DNA from: Sporobacter termitidis DSM 10068
Lineage (GTDB): Bacteria; Bacillota; Clostridia; Oscillospirales; Oscillospiraceae
Direction: 5' to 3'
Length of the DNA stretch: 64,000 bases
Assembly: GCF_900130065.1 (NCBI RefSeq)
Contig: NZ_FQXV01000002.1
Location: 248,001 to 312,000 of the forward strand
Under the pieces are notes generated by a model. The model saw nothing but the letters and a program-made list of their open reading frames with translations. It had not been told where the DNA came from and searched no databases. Of this stretch, positions 50,230-58,467 are shown piece by piece (the first letter of the stretch is position 1; every line of letters begins with the position of its first letter). The position numbers and the translations under genes were made by a program.

Positions 50230-50880
50230 GGCCGCGGATGCGGGATTGCTGATATTGGAATGAAATCCTAAAAATAGAAAAATGGGCAATACATGCATAC
50301 CATGTTACTCTTGACACCCAGTTCGCCCTAAGAAGATATGCCGTAGGGACGGTCATCGGCCGCCCTCTTTTGTTGGCGCGGCGGCCTGTGGGTAAGGACC
50401 GACGGGGCCATGTGGGCATCGCCCCCTACGAGGGATTCGACGGGAAAACAGGCTTGTATTGGATGAAAAAGGGCTTGTATTGGATGTTTTGGGGCTGATT
50501 TTGAACGAAAATGCCTTGTAAAGCTTTGATAAGGGGCTGGAGTGACGCGGTATTTTCCTTGATATGTTACGAAAACATTAAGCGTTTAGGGCTTGAAAAG
50601 TGGTCAAAGCGTTGCGGTTGCTGGATAATCGATTTTTGAAAATCTTGATTTGTGCTATATTTATATTTTTAGAAACGCCGATTGGAGGCGTTTGTCGGTT
50701 TATGTCGAATGAGTATGCGGGTGGGAAGACGGCTTTCTTATAACGGAAAAAGCACGCTCAGTATGTTATACTGAGCGTGCCGGTGCGGAGGCGACAGCGC
50801 TGCTAACACAACGGTACGGCGGCGAAAAATTTGCCGGGGGGCGACTATAAGTCGCCGGCTGGCCCGAGTATTCGTGGGGC
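50230..50880. other. Gene-poor region with short direct repeat
   Basis: No protein gene is supported between 50169 and 51026. It contains a degenerate palindrome copy (50315-50375), a 15-base direct repeat GGCTTGTATTGGATG at 50451-50465 and 50472-50486 (21-base period), an AAACGCC/GGCGTTT hairpin at 50673-50693 and the terminator at 50747-50780. Base composition is lower in GC than the flanking genes. Confidence 0.5.
50747..50780 (-). terminator. Terminator of the molybdenum-cofactor operon
   Basis: A perfect 13-bp stem (50752-50764 with 50768-50780), 3-base loop, and a run of five T on the minus strand. It lies ~250 bases past the mogA stop. Confidence 0.75.
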
Positions 50881-51003
50881 GATGTCCACATCGCCCCGTC
50901 GGTACGCCGTGCTTTGCCGCGCCGACAAAAAAAGGGCGAACACAGTTCGCCCCTACGGAAAATGCTTCAATCATATGCCGTAGGGGCGATCTGTGAATCG
51001 CCC
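50871..51003. repeat. REPIN-like repeat cluster downstream of mogA
   Basis: GGCGATG-TCCA-CATCGCC (50878-50895) precedes a doublet: GGGCGAAC-ACA-GTTCGCCC (50934-50952) and GGGGCGAT...ATCGCCC (50983-51003). The doublet can also fold as one long hairpin, because CGCCCCTACGG and CCGTAGGGGCG flank the 20-base middle. Confidence 0.75.
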
Positions 51004-51026
51004 GCTGAACTATTCAACCGGGTGTT

Positions 51027-51524
51027 CTATTTTTCCGGCGCGGCGCAGTCGCCCGATTTGGCGCGGAGCATCGTGAGGCCGTGGTCGAGGGCCGGGAGGC
51101 AAACGGCGAAATTTTCGCGGATGGCCTTGGGGCTGCCCGGCAGGTTCACGATGAGCGTGAGGCCGCGGATGCCGGCCTGCTGGCGGGTGAGCATGGCGCG
51201 GTTCGTGATCTTCAGGCTCTCCTGGCGCATCGCCTCGGGGATGCCGGGCGCCATGCGCTGGCAGACGGCGACGGTGGCCTCGGGCGTCACGTCCCGGGGG
51301 GAAAAGCCCGTCCCGCCGGTGGTGACGACGAGGGCGATATCCAGGTCGTCGGCGCAGTGGATGAGCGCGCGCTCGATCTCTGGCTGCTCGTCGGGGACGA
51401 TGACGGTATACGCCACATCATAGCCCGCGTCTTTGAGCATCTGCGCCACCAGCGGGCCGCCGGTGTCCACGCGGAGCCCCTGTGAGCCCTTGTCGCTGAC
51501 GGTAATCACGGCTGCGGTATACAT
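51027..51524 (-). CDS. mogA: MogA/MoaB molybdopterin adenylyltransferase
   Basis: A 165-residue enzyme that adenylates molybdopterin before metal insertion. YTAAVITVSDKGSQGLRVDTGGPLV, VVTTGGTGFSPRDVTPEAT and NLPGSPKAIRENF are diagnostic. ATG at 51524 follows GGAGG by 6 bases. Last gene of the Moco operon. Confidence 0.93.
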   Translation of the reverse strand: MYTAAVITVSDKGSQGLRVDTGGPLVAQMLKDAGYDVAYTVIVPDEQPEIERALIHCADDLDIALVVTTGGTGFSPRDVTPEATVAVCQRMAPGIPEAMRQESLKITNRAMLTRQQAGIRGLTLIVNLPGSPKAIRENFAVCLPALDHGLTMLRAKSGDCAAPEK

Positions 51525-51538
51525 AAAGTGCCTCCAAT

Positions 51539-52567
51539 CTAAACGCTGTGACCGAAATAGCAGTTTGGGTACCGGCACTCCGCGCACATCAGGCAGAAGC
51601 CGCCCTCGCCGTATCCGGCGATTTCCTCTTTCGTAATTTTAAGGCCCGCAAAGATGCGGGGCAGAAAAACCTCCAGGCTCGTCGTGGGGAAATTCATGGA
51701 CGCGCCGGGGACGCCGATGAGTATCGTTTCCTCCAGATACGCCATCGTCAGCATATTGCCCGGCTGCATCGGCACGCCCTGAGTGATAATTTCGGCCCCG
51801 CTTTGGCGGATGGCCGTGGGGGTCAGATCGTCCGGGTCCACCGACATGCCGCCGGTCAGCAGAATGACCTCGGCGCCTTTTTTCAAAAAGTCCTGAATTG
51901 CCGCCCCGATCATAGCCAGATCGTCCGGGCATTTCGTGAAGCCCAAAAGCTGCGCGCCGTAGCCCGCGAGCTTTTTTGTCATCACGGGCTCGAATCGATC
52001 CTGGATGCGCCCGTAGTAGACCTCGCTGCCGGTGATAATGACACCGCATTTAAGCGGCTTAAACGGCAGCACGGTGATCACCGGGAAGTTTTCGCGGGCG
52101 AGGGCCACGGCTCTGTCCACGTTGTCCCGCTTCGTCACCAGCGGAACGATGCGGAGGCCGCACAGCTTCTGCCCCTTATCCACACGCGTAAAATTCGGCA
52201 GGGTGGCCACGGTGTAGTCGCCCACGCTGTTGATTTTACGAAGCGCCTCGCGGTTTACCGTAAAAAGTCCGTCGGCGGCGGCATTGATCTGGATTTTGCC
52301 CTCGGAGGGTTTTTTATCGTAGCTGAGATTATCGCCGCAGATCACTTCCGCCAGGGCGATGGCCGCGTCGTCCTCATGGACCTCGTCGGCGTCCGGCTCC
52401 CAGACAAAAATATGGCCCTTGCCGATATTGAGGAGCGCCGGGATATCCGCCTCGGTAATAACGTGCCCGCGCTTAAACCGCACGCATTTGACGCCGTTGT
52501 CGTTCACGCCCGTCATGTCATGGCAGAGCATTTCGCCGACGGCGTCCTCCACTTTGATTTTTCTCAT
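51539..52567 (-). CDS. Molybdopterin-binding MoeA/MoaB-like protein with Cys-rich tail
   Basis: A 342-residue protein, shorter than MoeA. The molybdopterin-binding core is at ~170-310 (GVIITGSEVYYGRIQD, ILLTGGMSVDPDDLTPTAIRQ). It ends CLMCAECRYPNCYFG, four cysteines that could bind a metal. It probably serves metal insertion or cofactor handling alongside the full MoeA upstream; two such proteins in one operon may divide Mo and W work (inference). Confidence 0.82.
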   Translation of the reverse strand: MRKIKVEDAVGEMLCHDMTGVNDNGVKCVRFKRGHVITEADIPALLNIGKGHIFVWEPDADEVHEDDAAIALAEVICGDNLSYDKKPSEGKIQINAAADGLFTVNREALRKINSVGDYTVATLPNFTRVDKGQKLCGLRIVPLVTKRDNVDRAVALARENFPVITVLPFKPLKCGVIITGSEVYYGRIQDRFEPVMTKKLAGYGAQLLGFTKCPDDLAMIGAAIQDFLKKGAEVILLTGGMSVDPDDLTPTAIRQSGAEIITQGVPMQPGNMLTMAYLEETILIGVPGASMNFPTTSLEVFLPRIFAGLKITKEEIAGYGEGGFCLMCAECRYPNCYFGHSV

Positions 52568-52600
52568 ATCATCCTCGTTACGCCCAGGGCGTTTTCTCTT

Positions 52601-53032
52601 TTATTGTACGACGTCGACGGTGTCACCCGCTTTTATCGCGCCCTCTTCCAGGACGATGGCGAAAATGCCCTCCCTGGGCATGACGCAGTCGCCGGTGACG
52701 ATTTTGATGGCGCAGCTGGTATGGCACTCCTTGCCGATCTGCGTCACCTCCAGAAGCGTCTGGCCCACGCGGAGCTTTGTCCCGATGGGGAGCTCATAGA
52801 GGGTGATACCCTTTGTCAGGATATTTTCGGCAAAGGCGCCGGCAGGCAGGTTGGGGAAGTGGCTGCGCAGCTTGTCCACACTCTCCTCGCCCAGGAGGCT
52901 GATCTGGCGGTGCCAGTCGCCCGCGTGGGCGTCGCCCTCGATGCCGTGATTTTTCCTGACCGTTATTTCCGGGACGGGGTGCTTCTGCACGCCCTTTTTG
53001 TCACTGATGCAAACAGCAGTTACGAAAGCCAT
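52601..53032 (-). CDS. MOSC domain protein
   Basis: A 143-residue single MOSC domain, the fold that carries sulfur or binds Moco. GIEGDAHAGDWHRQISLL, FAENILTKGITLYELPIGTKL and the conserved cysteine in IGKECHTSCAI are typical. Overlaps moaC by one base. Likely a Moco-sulfuration or cofactor-carrier role. Confidence 0.88.
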   Translation of the reverse strand: MAFVTAVCISDKKGVQKHPVPEITVRKNHGIEGDAHAGDWHRQISLLGEESVDKLRSHFPNLPAGAFAENILTKGITLYELPIGTKLRVGQTLLEVTQIGKECHTSCAIKIVTGDCVMPREGIFAIVLEEGAIKAGDTVDVVQ

Positions 53033-53520
53033 TACCTGTTCTCCTCCGTATATACATAGTCTCCGCTTTTCCCGCCGCTCTTTTTGAGAAGGCGGATGTT
53101 ATCGATCACGATATCCTTTTGGGCGGCCTTGCACATGTCGTAGACGGTCAGCGCGGCAACGGAGACCGCGGTGAGCGCCTCCATCTCAACGCCCGTCTCG
53201 CCCTTGCAGCGGGCCGTGGCCATAATATCGATCGTATGTTTTTCCCTGTCGAGCTCAAAGGAGATATCCACGCCCGTCAGCGCGATAGGGTGGCACATGG
53301 GGATGAGCTCCGAATTTTTCTTGGCTGCCATGATCCCGGCCACCTGGGCCACCGCCAGAACATCGCCCTTTTTCATCCGCCCGGCCTCCACCAGGGCGAA
53401 GGTCTCCGCGTTGAGTGTGACCGTGCCGCGGGCCGATGCCGTGCGCAGGGTTTGCTCCTTGGCACTCACGTCGACCATTTTTGCCCGGCCCTGATCGTTG
53501 AAATGTGTCAGCTCAGCCAC
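53032..53520 (-). CDS. moaC: MoaC, cyclic pyranopterin monophosphate synthase
   Basis: A 162-residue enzyme. [44 protein letters not shown] and [26 protein letters not shown] with the active-site lysine after it are diagnostic. GTG start at 53520, 3 bases after the moaA stop codon. Confidence 0.95.
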   Translation of the reverse strand: MAELTHFNDQGRAKMVDVSAKEQTLRTASARGTVTLNAETFALVEAGRMKKGDVLAVAQVAGIMAAKKNSELIPMCHPIALTGVDISFELDREKHTIDIMATARCKGETGVEMEALTAVSVAALTVYDMCKAAQKDIVIDNIRLLKKSGGKSGDYVYTEENR

Positions 53521-53523
53521 TTT

Positions 53524-54471
53524 TTATCCCCCTATCGCGTTCATGTTGCGCCGGCTGAGGCTCCTGTCGTCCTCGTCGAGGTGGTGGCGCTGGGGCTTGC
53601 CGGTAACCGCCCCGCGGATCGCATCCAAAAGCTCCTGCCCGTGCAGGCCCCGGAGGTTGACCTCCTCGGCCGAGTGCAGGCAGGGCTTGAGCTTTCCGTC
53701 CGCCGTCACGCGGATGCGGTTGCAGGTGGGGCAGAAGTGGGAGCTGATGGGGCTGATGAGCCCGACGGTACCGGTCCCGCCCGGGAGCTTGTAGAGCTTT
53801 GCCACGCCCGAGGAGCCGACTTCCTGGAGCTCGGGCGCCGTTTCCAGCACCCGGGAATTGCCGATGAAGCGCTCGTGGCTCCAGCCGGCACATTCCCCGA
53901 TGGGCATCAGCTCGATAAACCGGATGTGGATGCTCTCTTTTCTGGTCAGCTCCAGAAGGTCCCGGATCTCCGTATCGTTGACGCCGCCGATCAAGACGGC
54001 GTTGATCTTCGTATTCTTAAAACCGGCCTTGACGGCCGCGGCGATGCCGTCCAGCGTGTCCTTCAGCTTGCCGCCCCGGGTGATCATGGCGTACTTATCC
54101 TTGTCCAGCGTGTCCAGGCTGATATTGAGGCGGCTGACGCCGGCCTCCTTCAGCGGAGCTGCGAACTTCGTCAGCAGCGTGCCGTTGGTCGTCATGCACA
54201 GCTCCTCCACCTCGGGGATGGCGGCAATGCGCCGGCAGATCTCCACGATCCCCCGCCGCACCAGCGGCTCGCCGCCGGTGACGCGCACCTTTCTGATGCC
54301 GCACTGGACCGTGGCCCGGACGATCTCCTCGATCTCCTCCACGGACAAAATATCGCAGTGCTGGCGCTTGACAACACCCTGCTCCGGCATGCAGTAAACA
54401 CAGCGGAGGTTGCACAAATCCGTCACCGACAGGCGCAGATAATAGATGTCTCTTCCAAATTTATCTTCCAT
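53524..54471 (-). CDS. moaA: MoaA, GTP 3',8-cyclase (radical SAM)
   Basis: A 315-residue enzyme for the first Moco step. N-terminal cluster motif TDLCNLRCVYCMPE, second cluster cysteines in FCPTCNRIRVTADGKLKPCL, and the C-terminal GG needed for activity (NAIGG). ATG at 54471 is preferred to 54489 because AAAGAGAT lies before it. Confidence 0.96.
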   Translation of the reverse strand: MEDKFGRDIYYLRLSVTDLCNLRCVYCMPEQGVVKRQHCDILSVEEIEEIVRATVQCGIRKVRVTGGEPLVRRGIVEICRRIAAIPEVEELCMTTNGTLLTKFAAPLKEAGVSRLNISLDTLDKDKYAMITRGGKLKDTLDGIAAAVKAGFKNTKINAVLIGGVNDTEIRDLLELTRKESIHIRFIELMPIGECAGWSHERFIGNSRVLETAPELQEVGSSGVAKLYKLPGGTGTVGLISPISSHFCPTCNRIRVTADGKLKPCLHSAEEVNLRGLHGQELLDAIRGAVTGKPQRHHLDEDDRSLSRRNMNAIGG

Positions 54472-54529
54472 GGTATCTCTTTGCACCACATTTCAGAACC
54501 GGGCGCCGCCGCCCGTTTCCGGGCCGGCG

Positions 54530-55744
54530 TTATATCCGGTAAGCTTTGATGATTGTCCCGGCCGGCAAGGGCGGGCTGCCCGCGGCGATCTCTCCCAGCA
54601 GGTCGCAGCCGAAAAGAGACGATACGGCGCCATTGCTCTGGCCCTCGTTTTCCGCGAAATACGCCCGGCCGGCCGAAAGCTCCAGCCGGCCGCGCAAAAG
54701 GCGCAGCTTGGGGCTCGGCTTTGTGAGCGGCTCCTTCAAAAACACGTCGATCACCGGCGGCATGACGTCGGTCCGGCCGCACAGCTTCCGCACGTACGGC
54801 AGCGCGATCCGTAAAAGCCCCAGAACGGCCGCGCCCGGATTTCCGGACAGGCCCAGAATGACCTTGCCGTCCTTGACGGCCGCCATAATCGAGCCGCCGG
54901 GCTTCATGTTGATCTTCCAGAACAGCACCTCCGCCCCCAGGCGCTCGGCAGAGGTCACCGCCCAGTCGTAATCGCCCACGGACGCGCCGCCGGTGGTAAC
55001 CACCATGTCGGACTCTCGGAGCGCCGCGCTGATCCTGTCGGCGATCGCGTCGGGCAGGTCCGGGACAACGCCGGCGTTTTTCGGCGCGGCGCCCATATCC
55101 CTGAGGTACCCGCTCAGCGTGTAAACGTTGCTGTTGTAGATCATCGCGGGCGAGAGGGGTTGCCCCACCTCGGTGAGCTCCGTCCCCGTGTTGAGAATGG
55201 AGATGACCGGCTTTTTGTACACCGCCACATGCTCGATGCCCTGGCTGGCCAGGATTCCCACCAGCGGCGCGGTGATCATGGCGCCTTTTTCCGCGATGTG
55301 CGTGCCGGCCCTGATATCGTCGCCGGCGCGGACGATGTCGGAATCCGGCGCGACCAGCTCAAAAATGCGGACTTCATCCTTTGTGAATTCGGTGAGCTCG
55401 TACTTGATGGTGGCGTTGGCGCCCTCGGGTATAGGGGCCCCGGTGAGAATCTTGGCGGCGTAGCCGACCGTGACTTTGATGGTCGGCGCCTTGCCCGCGG
55501 GGAGCTCTTCCGTTATTTTCAGCACCGCGGGCTTCTCCCGCGTGGCGTTTTTCGTGTCCTCGCCCCTGAAGGCATAGCCGTCAAAAGGGCTCCTGTCGAA
55601 CGGCGGCGTGTTGATGCGCGCCGTGACATCCTCGGCCAGGACCCGGTCCGGCGCGTCACGCAGCCCCGCCGTCTCGGTCCGGCACGTCACCGGGAGCGCG
55701 CACAGCATGTCCCGCGCCGCGTCGGCTTCTATATTCTTCAGCAT
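54530..55744 (-). CDS. moeA: MoeA, molybdopterin molybdenumtransferase
   Basis: A 404-residue protein inserting molybdate into adenylated molybdopterin. PFDRSPFDGYAFRGED, ILTGAPIPEGAN, ISILNTGTELTEVG and VVTTGGASVGDYDW are present, ending in the domain IV region. ATG at 55744 with GAGGA 6 bases upstream. First gene of the Moco operon, with two possible promoters. Confidence 0.95.
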   Translation of the reverse strand: MLKNIEADAARDMLCALPVTCRTETAGLRDAPDRVLAEDVTARINTPPFDRSPFDGYAFRGEDTKNATREKPAVLKITEELPAGKAPTIKVTVGYAAKILTGAPIPEGANATIKYELTEFTKDEVRIFELVAPDSDIVRAGDDIRAGTHIAEKGAMITAPLVGILASQGIEHVAVYKKPVISILNTGTELTEVGQPLSPAMIYNSNVYTLSGYLRDMGAAPKNAGVVPDLPDAIADRISAALRESDMVVTTGGASVGDYDWAVTSAERLGAEVLFWKINMKPGGSIMAAVKDGKVILGLSGNPGAAVLGLLRIALPYVRKLCGRTDVMPPVIDVFLKEPLTKPSPKLRLLRGRLELSAGRAYFAENEGQSNGAVSSLFGCDLLGEIAAGSPPLPAGTIIKAYRI

Positions 55745-55770
55745 AAATATCCTCACATCTTAAGAGCACC

Positions 55771-55788
55771 CCGGGCGCTGTCGCCCGG
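55771..55788 (-). promoter_or_regulatory. Hairpin in the moeA leader
   Basis: CCGGGCG-ACAG-CGCCCGG just upstream of the moeA ribosome binding site, 15 bases from GAGGA. It has no T tract. A second hairpin with 12-bp arms (55912-55923, 55933-55944) lies further upstream; both could slow read-through. Confidence 0.4.
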
Positions 55789-55828
55789 TGTGATCTGCGC
55801 AAAAAAATAAACTGATGTTTGTATAACC

Positions 55829-55856
55829 AGTATAGCAATGAATATTAAATTTGCAA
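55829..55856 (-). promoter_or_regulatory. Proximal promoter of moeA
   Basis: TTGCAA (55851-55856), 16 bases, TATACT (55829-55834). It lies downstream of the riboswitch terminator and would bypass it. Confidence 0.45.
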
Positions 55857-56000
55857 ATGAAATTCTCCGTTTTCAACCTCCGCGCGCATAAATTCCCCGC
55901 ATATAATGGTTGCCGGGTATCCGTCCCCATTACGGATACCCGGCTCAGGAAGAAAAGAACGGGAAGGTTTAGCTGGAAAACGAGGAGCGGAGAGGTAATT

Positions 56001-56036
56001 AAAAAGCAGCCCGTTTTGAGACACAAAACAGACTGC
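56001..56036 (-). terminator. Riboswitch expression-platform terminator
   Basis: Stem of 12 bp (two G-U pairs) between 56025-56036 and 56006-56017 with loop GTGTCTC, followed by TTTTT. Its 5' arm begins GCAG, overlapping the strand TATGGCA (56034-56040) that can pair with the 5' end of the aptamer. Confidence 0.78.
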
Positions 56037-56195
56037 CATAAGCATGTCAAATTAAGCCTTACAGGCCTACATTTTTTTGTTTCCTTCTCAAAACGTGAAG
56101 GCCGCATCGTTTCCAATCACGACCCCGTGAGCATTTCTGCTCAGGCCAGATGATCATAGGCAAAGCCCTTAGACCAAAAGGCACGGCAACTATTT
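56034..56195 (-). ncRNA. Probable Moco/Tuco riboswitch upstream of moeA
   Basis: A strong promoter (56208-56236) drives an RNA that ends in a terminator ~200 bases later with no gene inside, aimed at the moeA-moaA operon. Its core has two small hairpins, TGAGCA-GAAA-TGCTCA and TCGT-GATTGGAA-ACGA, framed by GGCC...GGCC, and an outer helix TGCCGTG/TATGGCA (56182-56188 with 56034-56040). The GAAA-loop hairpin, CGGGG linker and GGAAAC stretch resemble my memory of the Moco RNA motif. Exact class needs a covariance model; the position and terminator support a cofactor-sensing leader in any case. Confidence 0.6.
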
Positions 56196-56207
56196 AATTA
56201 TGCGACT

Positions 56208-56236
56208 ATCATACCACCCTCCGCGCCGCTTGTCAA
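56208..56236 (-). promoter_or_regulatory. Strong promoter of the riboswitch-Moco operon transcript
   Basis: Perfect TTGACA (56231-56236), 17 bases, TATGAT (56208-56213). Confidence 0.78.
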
Positions 56237-56363
56237 TCATATGTATTAACAGATGTTTGACAAATTTCTCCACAATGGGGAATTTTTCTTGTTTAAGCTG
56301 CCGGGGCGGCGCGCTCCCGCCGCTGCCTTTGCATAGTCATCTCGGAAAGTCTCGATTATCTTT

Positions 56364-58202
56364 CTATTCCACCGTCACCTTGTACTCCCGTAGCCAGAAG
56401 TCCACCTGCAGGAGGTATGCCAGCATCTGCGGGGCGTTCATGAGCTGGCCGAACCAGGGGATGTTGGTGTCCCGGGTCATGGTCAGGGCGAGCTCTTTGA
56501 CGTTTTCCACATTGATAAAGGGCAGGATCGGCTCGCTTTTGCCGGAGAGCATTTTCAGGGTCAGCGTTTTGAGGGCTTCAATGTAATTGGGATTATGGGT
56601 TTTGGGGTACGGACTTTTTTTGCGCCAGAGGACGTCTTCCGGCAGGAGGCCCTTGAGGGCCAGGCGCAGGAGACCCTTTTCCCTTTCGTTGTAATATTTC
56701 ATCGCCCAGGGGATATTCCAGACGTATTCCACAATCCTGTGGTCGCAGTAGGGCACGCGGAGCTCCAGGCCCCAGTACATGCTCATGCGGTCCTTGCGAT
56801 CAAGAAGCGTCGGCATCCAGCGGGTGAGATTGAGGTAAAACAGCTCGCGCATCCTGTCTTCCTCCGGGGTGTCGCCGTTATACCGGGGCACCTCGCCGAG
56901 GGCCTCCTCGTACCGGGCGGCCACGTAGTCCCGGGGCTTGACGAGGTCGATGAGCTCCGGGGAAAACATCTTGATCCGCGCGTCGAGGTGCTGGGACCAG
57001 GGGAAGGTGCGGGCCTCGGCCTTTTTATAAAACCACGGGTACCCGCCGAAAACCTCGTCGGCACACTCACCCGAGAGGCCCACGGTGGCCCGCTCCTTTA
57101 TCCACCGGCTGAACAGCAATAGCGAGGAGTCCACGTCCGTCATGCCCGGCAGATCCCGGGCCACGACGGCGGGGAACAGCGCGTTTGTGAGCTCCGGCGT
57201 GTCAATCAGGCAGCTTTCATGGTCCGTCCCCAGATAGTCCGAGACGATTTTGACCCAGGGCGCGTCGGAATTGGGCTGAAAGTCGCTGGGGCGAAAGTTT
57301 TTGTCGTTGTCCACATAGTCTATGGAAAAGGTCCTTATTTTTTCGTTCCGCTCTTTTTTGTAGACGTCCGAGGCGATGGCGGCAATGGCGCTGGAGTCGA
57401 GCCCGCCGGACAAAAGCACGCACAGCGGCACATCCGAAACGAGCTGCCGCGTCACCGAATCGAGGACAAGCTCCCGGACCTTTTCAACGGTTTTGTCAAA
57501 ATCGTCCTCATGCGGGCGGCTTTCAAGGGACCAGAATTTATTGATTTTCGCGCCGTCTCTGTCGAAAAGCATGCTGCAGCCGGGCCGCAGCTCATTGACG
57601 CCCTCAAAGACGCCGTGCCCCGGCGTTCTGGCGGGCCCCAGGGCAAGTATTTCGGAAAGCCCTTCGCCGCTCAGCTTCGGCGAGACCGCCGGGTGCTTTA
57701 ACAGCGCCTTCAGCTCGGAGGCGAAAATCAGCGCGCCGCCGCGCTGCGCGTAAAAGAGGGGCTTGACGCCGATGCGGTCCCTGGCGAGAAAAACGCGCTC
57801 TTTTTTCGTATCCCAGACGGCGAAGGCAAAGATGCCGTTGAGCCTTGAGGCGCAGTCTTCCTTCCACTCGGCGTAGGCGTGCAGCAGCACCTCCGTGTCC
57901 GACCAGCTTTCAAACGCGTGGCCCCGCGCCTTCAGCTCGGCTCTTAAGTCCTCGGTGTTGTAAAGCTCCCCGTTATAGACGATGACGTATGTATCCCCGC
58001 CGTCTCGCAGCACCATCGGCTGTTTGCCGCCCTCGGGGTCCACGACCACAAGCCGGCGGTGGCCCAAAAGCACGTGGTCCGACTGCCAGAACCCCTCCTC
58101 GTCCGGCCCGCGGCGCGAGAGCGTCCCGGTCATCGCTCTTATCGTATTTTCTTCGTCCGTCAGCTTCCCTTTCAAATCAACCCATCCGGCTATTCCGCAC
58201 AA
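56364..58202 (-). CDS. asnB: Asparagine synthase (glutamine-hydrolysing)
   Basis: A 612-residue two-domain enzyme making asparagine from aspartate, glutamine and ATP. The N-terminal nucleophile is Cys2 (M-CGIAGWVDLKG) and requires starting at TTG 58202, which has GGGAGG 9 bases upstream; any longer frame would bury the cysteine. Glutaminase features are RRGPDEEG and YNGELYN; the synthetase has the PP-loop LSGGLDSSAIAAIAS and GLSGECADEVFGGYPWFY. The frame upstream is repeat-derived. Confidence 0.95.
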   Translation of the reverse strand: MCGIAGWVDLKGKLTDEENTIRAMTGTLSRRGPDEEGFWQSDHVLLGHRRLVVVDPEGGKQPMVLRDGGDTYVIVYNGELYNTEDLRAELKARGHAFESWSDTEVLLHAYAEWKEDCASRLNGIFAFAVWDTKKERVFLARDRIGVKPLFYAQRGGALIFASELKALLKHPAVSPKLSGEGLSEILALGPARTPGHGVFEGVNELRPGCSMLFDRDGAKINKFWSLESRPHEDDFDKTVEKVRELVLDSVTRQLVSDVPLCVLLSGGLDSSAIAAIASDVYKKERNEKIRTFSIDYVDNDKNFRPSDFQPNSDAPWVKIVSDYLGTDHESCLIDTPELTNALFPAVVARDLPGMTDVDSSLLLFSRWIKERATVGLSGECADEVFGGYPWFYKKAEARTFPWSQHLDARIKMFSPELIDLVKPRDYVAARYEEALGEVPRYNGDTPEEDRMRELFYLNLTRWMPTLLDRKDRMSMYWGLELRVPYCDHRIVEYVWNIPWAMKYYNEREKGLLRLALKGLLPEDVLWRKKSPYPKTHNPNYIEALKTLTLKMLSGKSEPILPFINVENVKELALTMTRDTNIPWFGQLMNAPQMLAYLLQVDFWLREYKVTVE

Positions 58203-58247
58203 ATCAAATCGCCTCCCATAACGTCGGGACTGCCGAACATAAAGACA

Positions 58248-58380
58248 GGCCGATACGGGCATCGGCCCTTGCGGGATACGCCGCGCCAAAACGACGGCGG
58301 GCGCGACGCGGACGGCCGGCCCGCCGTCGGTCATGATGTTCTCCATGACAAACGTCGGGGCCGGATGCCCGCATCGGCCC
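58248..58380. repeat. Palindromic repeats upstream of asnB
   Basis: GGCCGAT-ACGGGC-ATCGGCC (58248-58267), a GGCGGGC/GCCCGCC long pair (58297-58323) and GGGCCGGATGC/GCATCGGCCC with a bulge (58358-58380). The 265-base gap 58203-58467 has no gene. Confidence 0.65.
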
Positions 58381-58467
58381 GTTTTCTCTGCGCCGCTTTC
58401 CCCTGTCTTTACACAGTCCCTCGATACTACTTCAATCCAGTATATGCCGGGGACGCTGTTTTTGTTT

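Noticed and set aside
56034-56201. 6S RNA
   Set aside because: Length and strong promoter fit, but multiple small hairpins replace the long rod with a central bubble, and it sits directly ahead of the Moco operon with a competing terminator.
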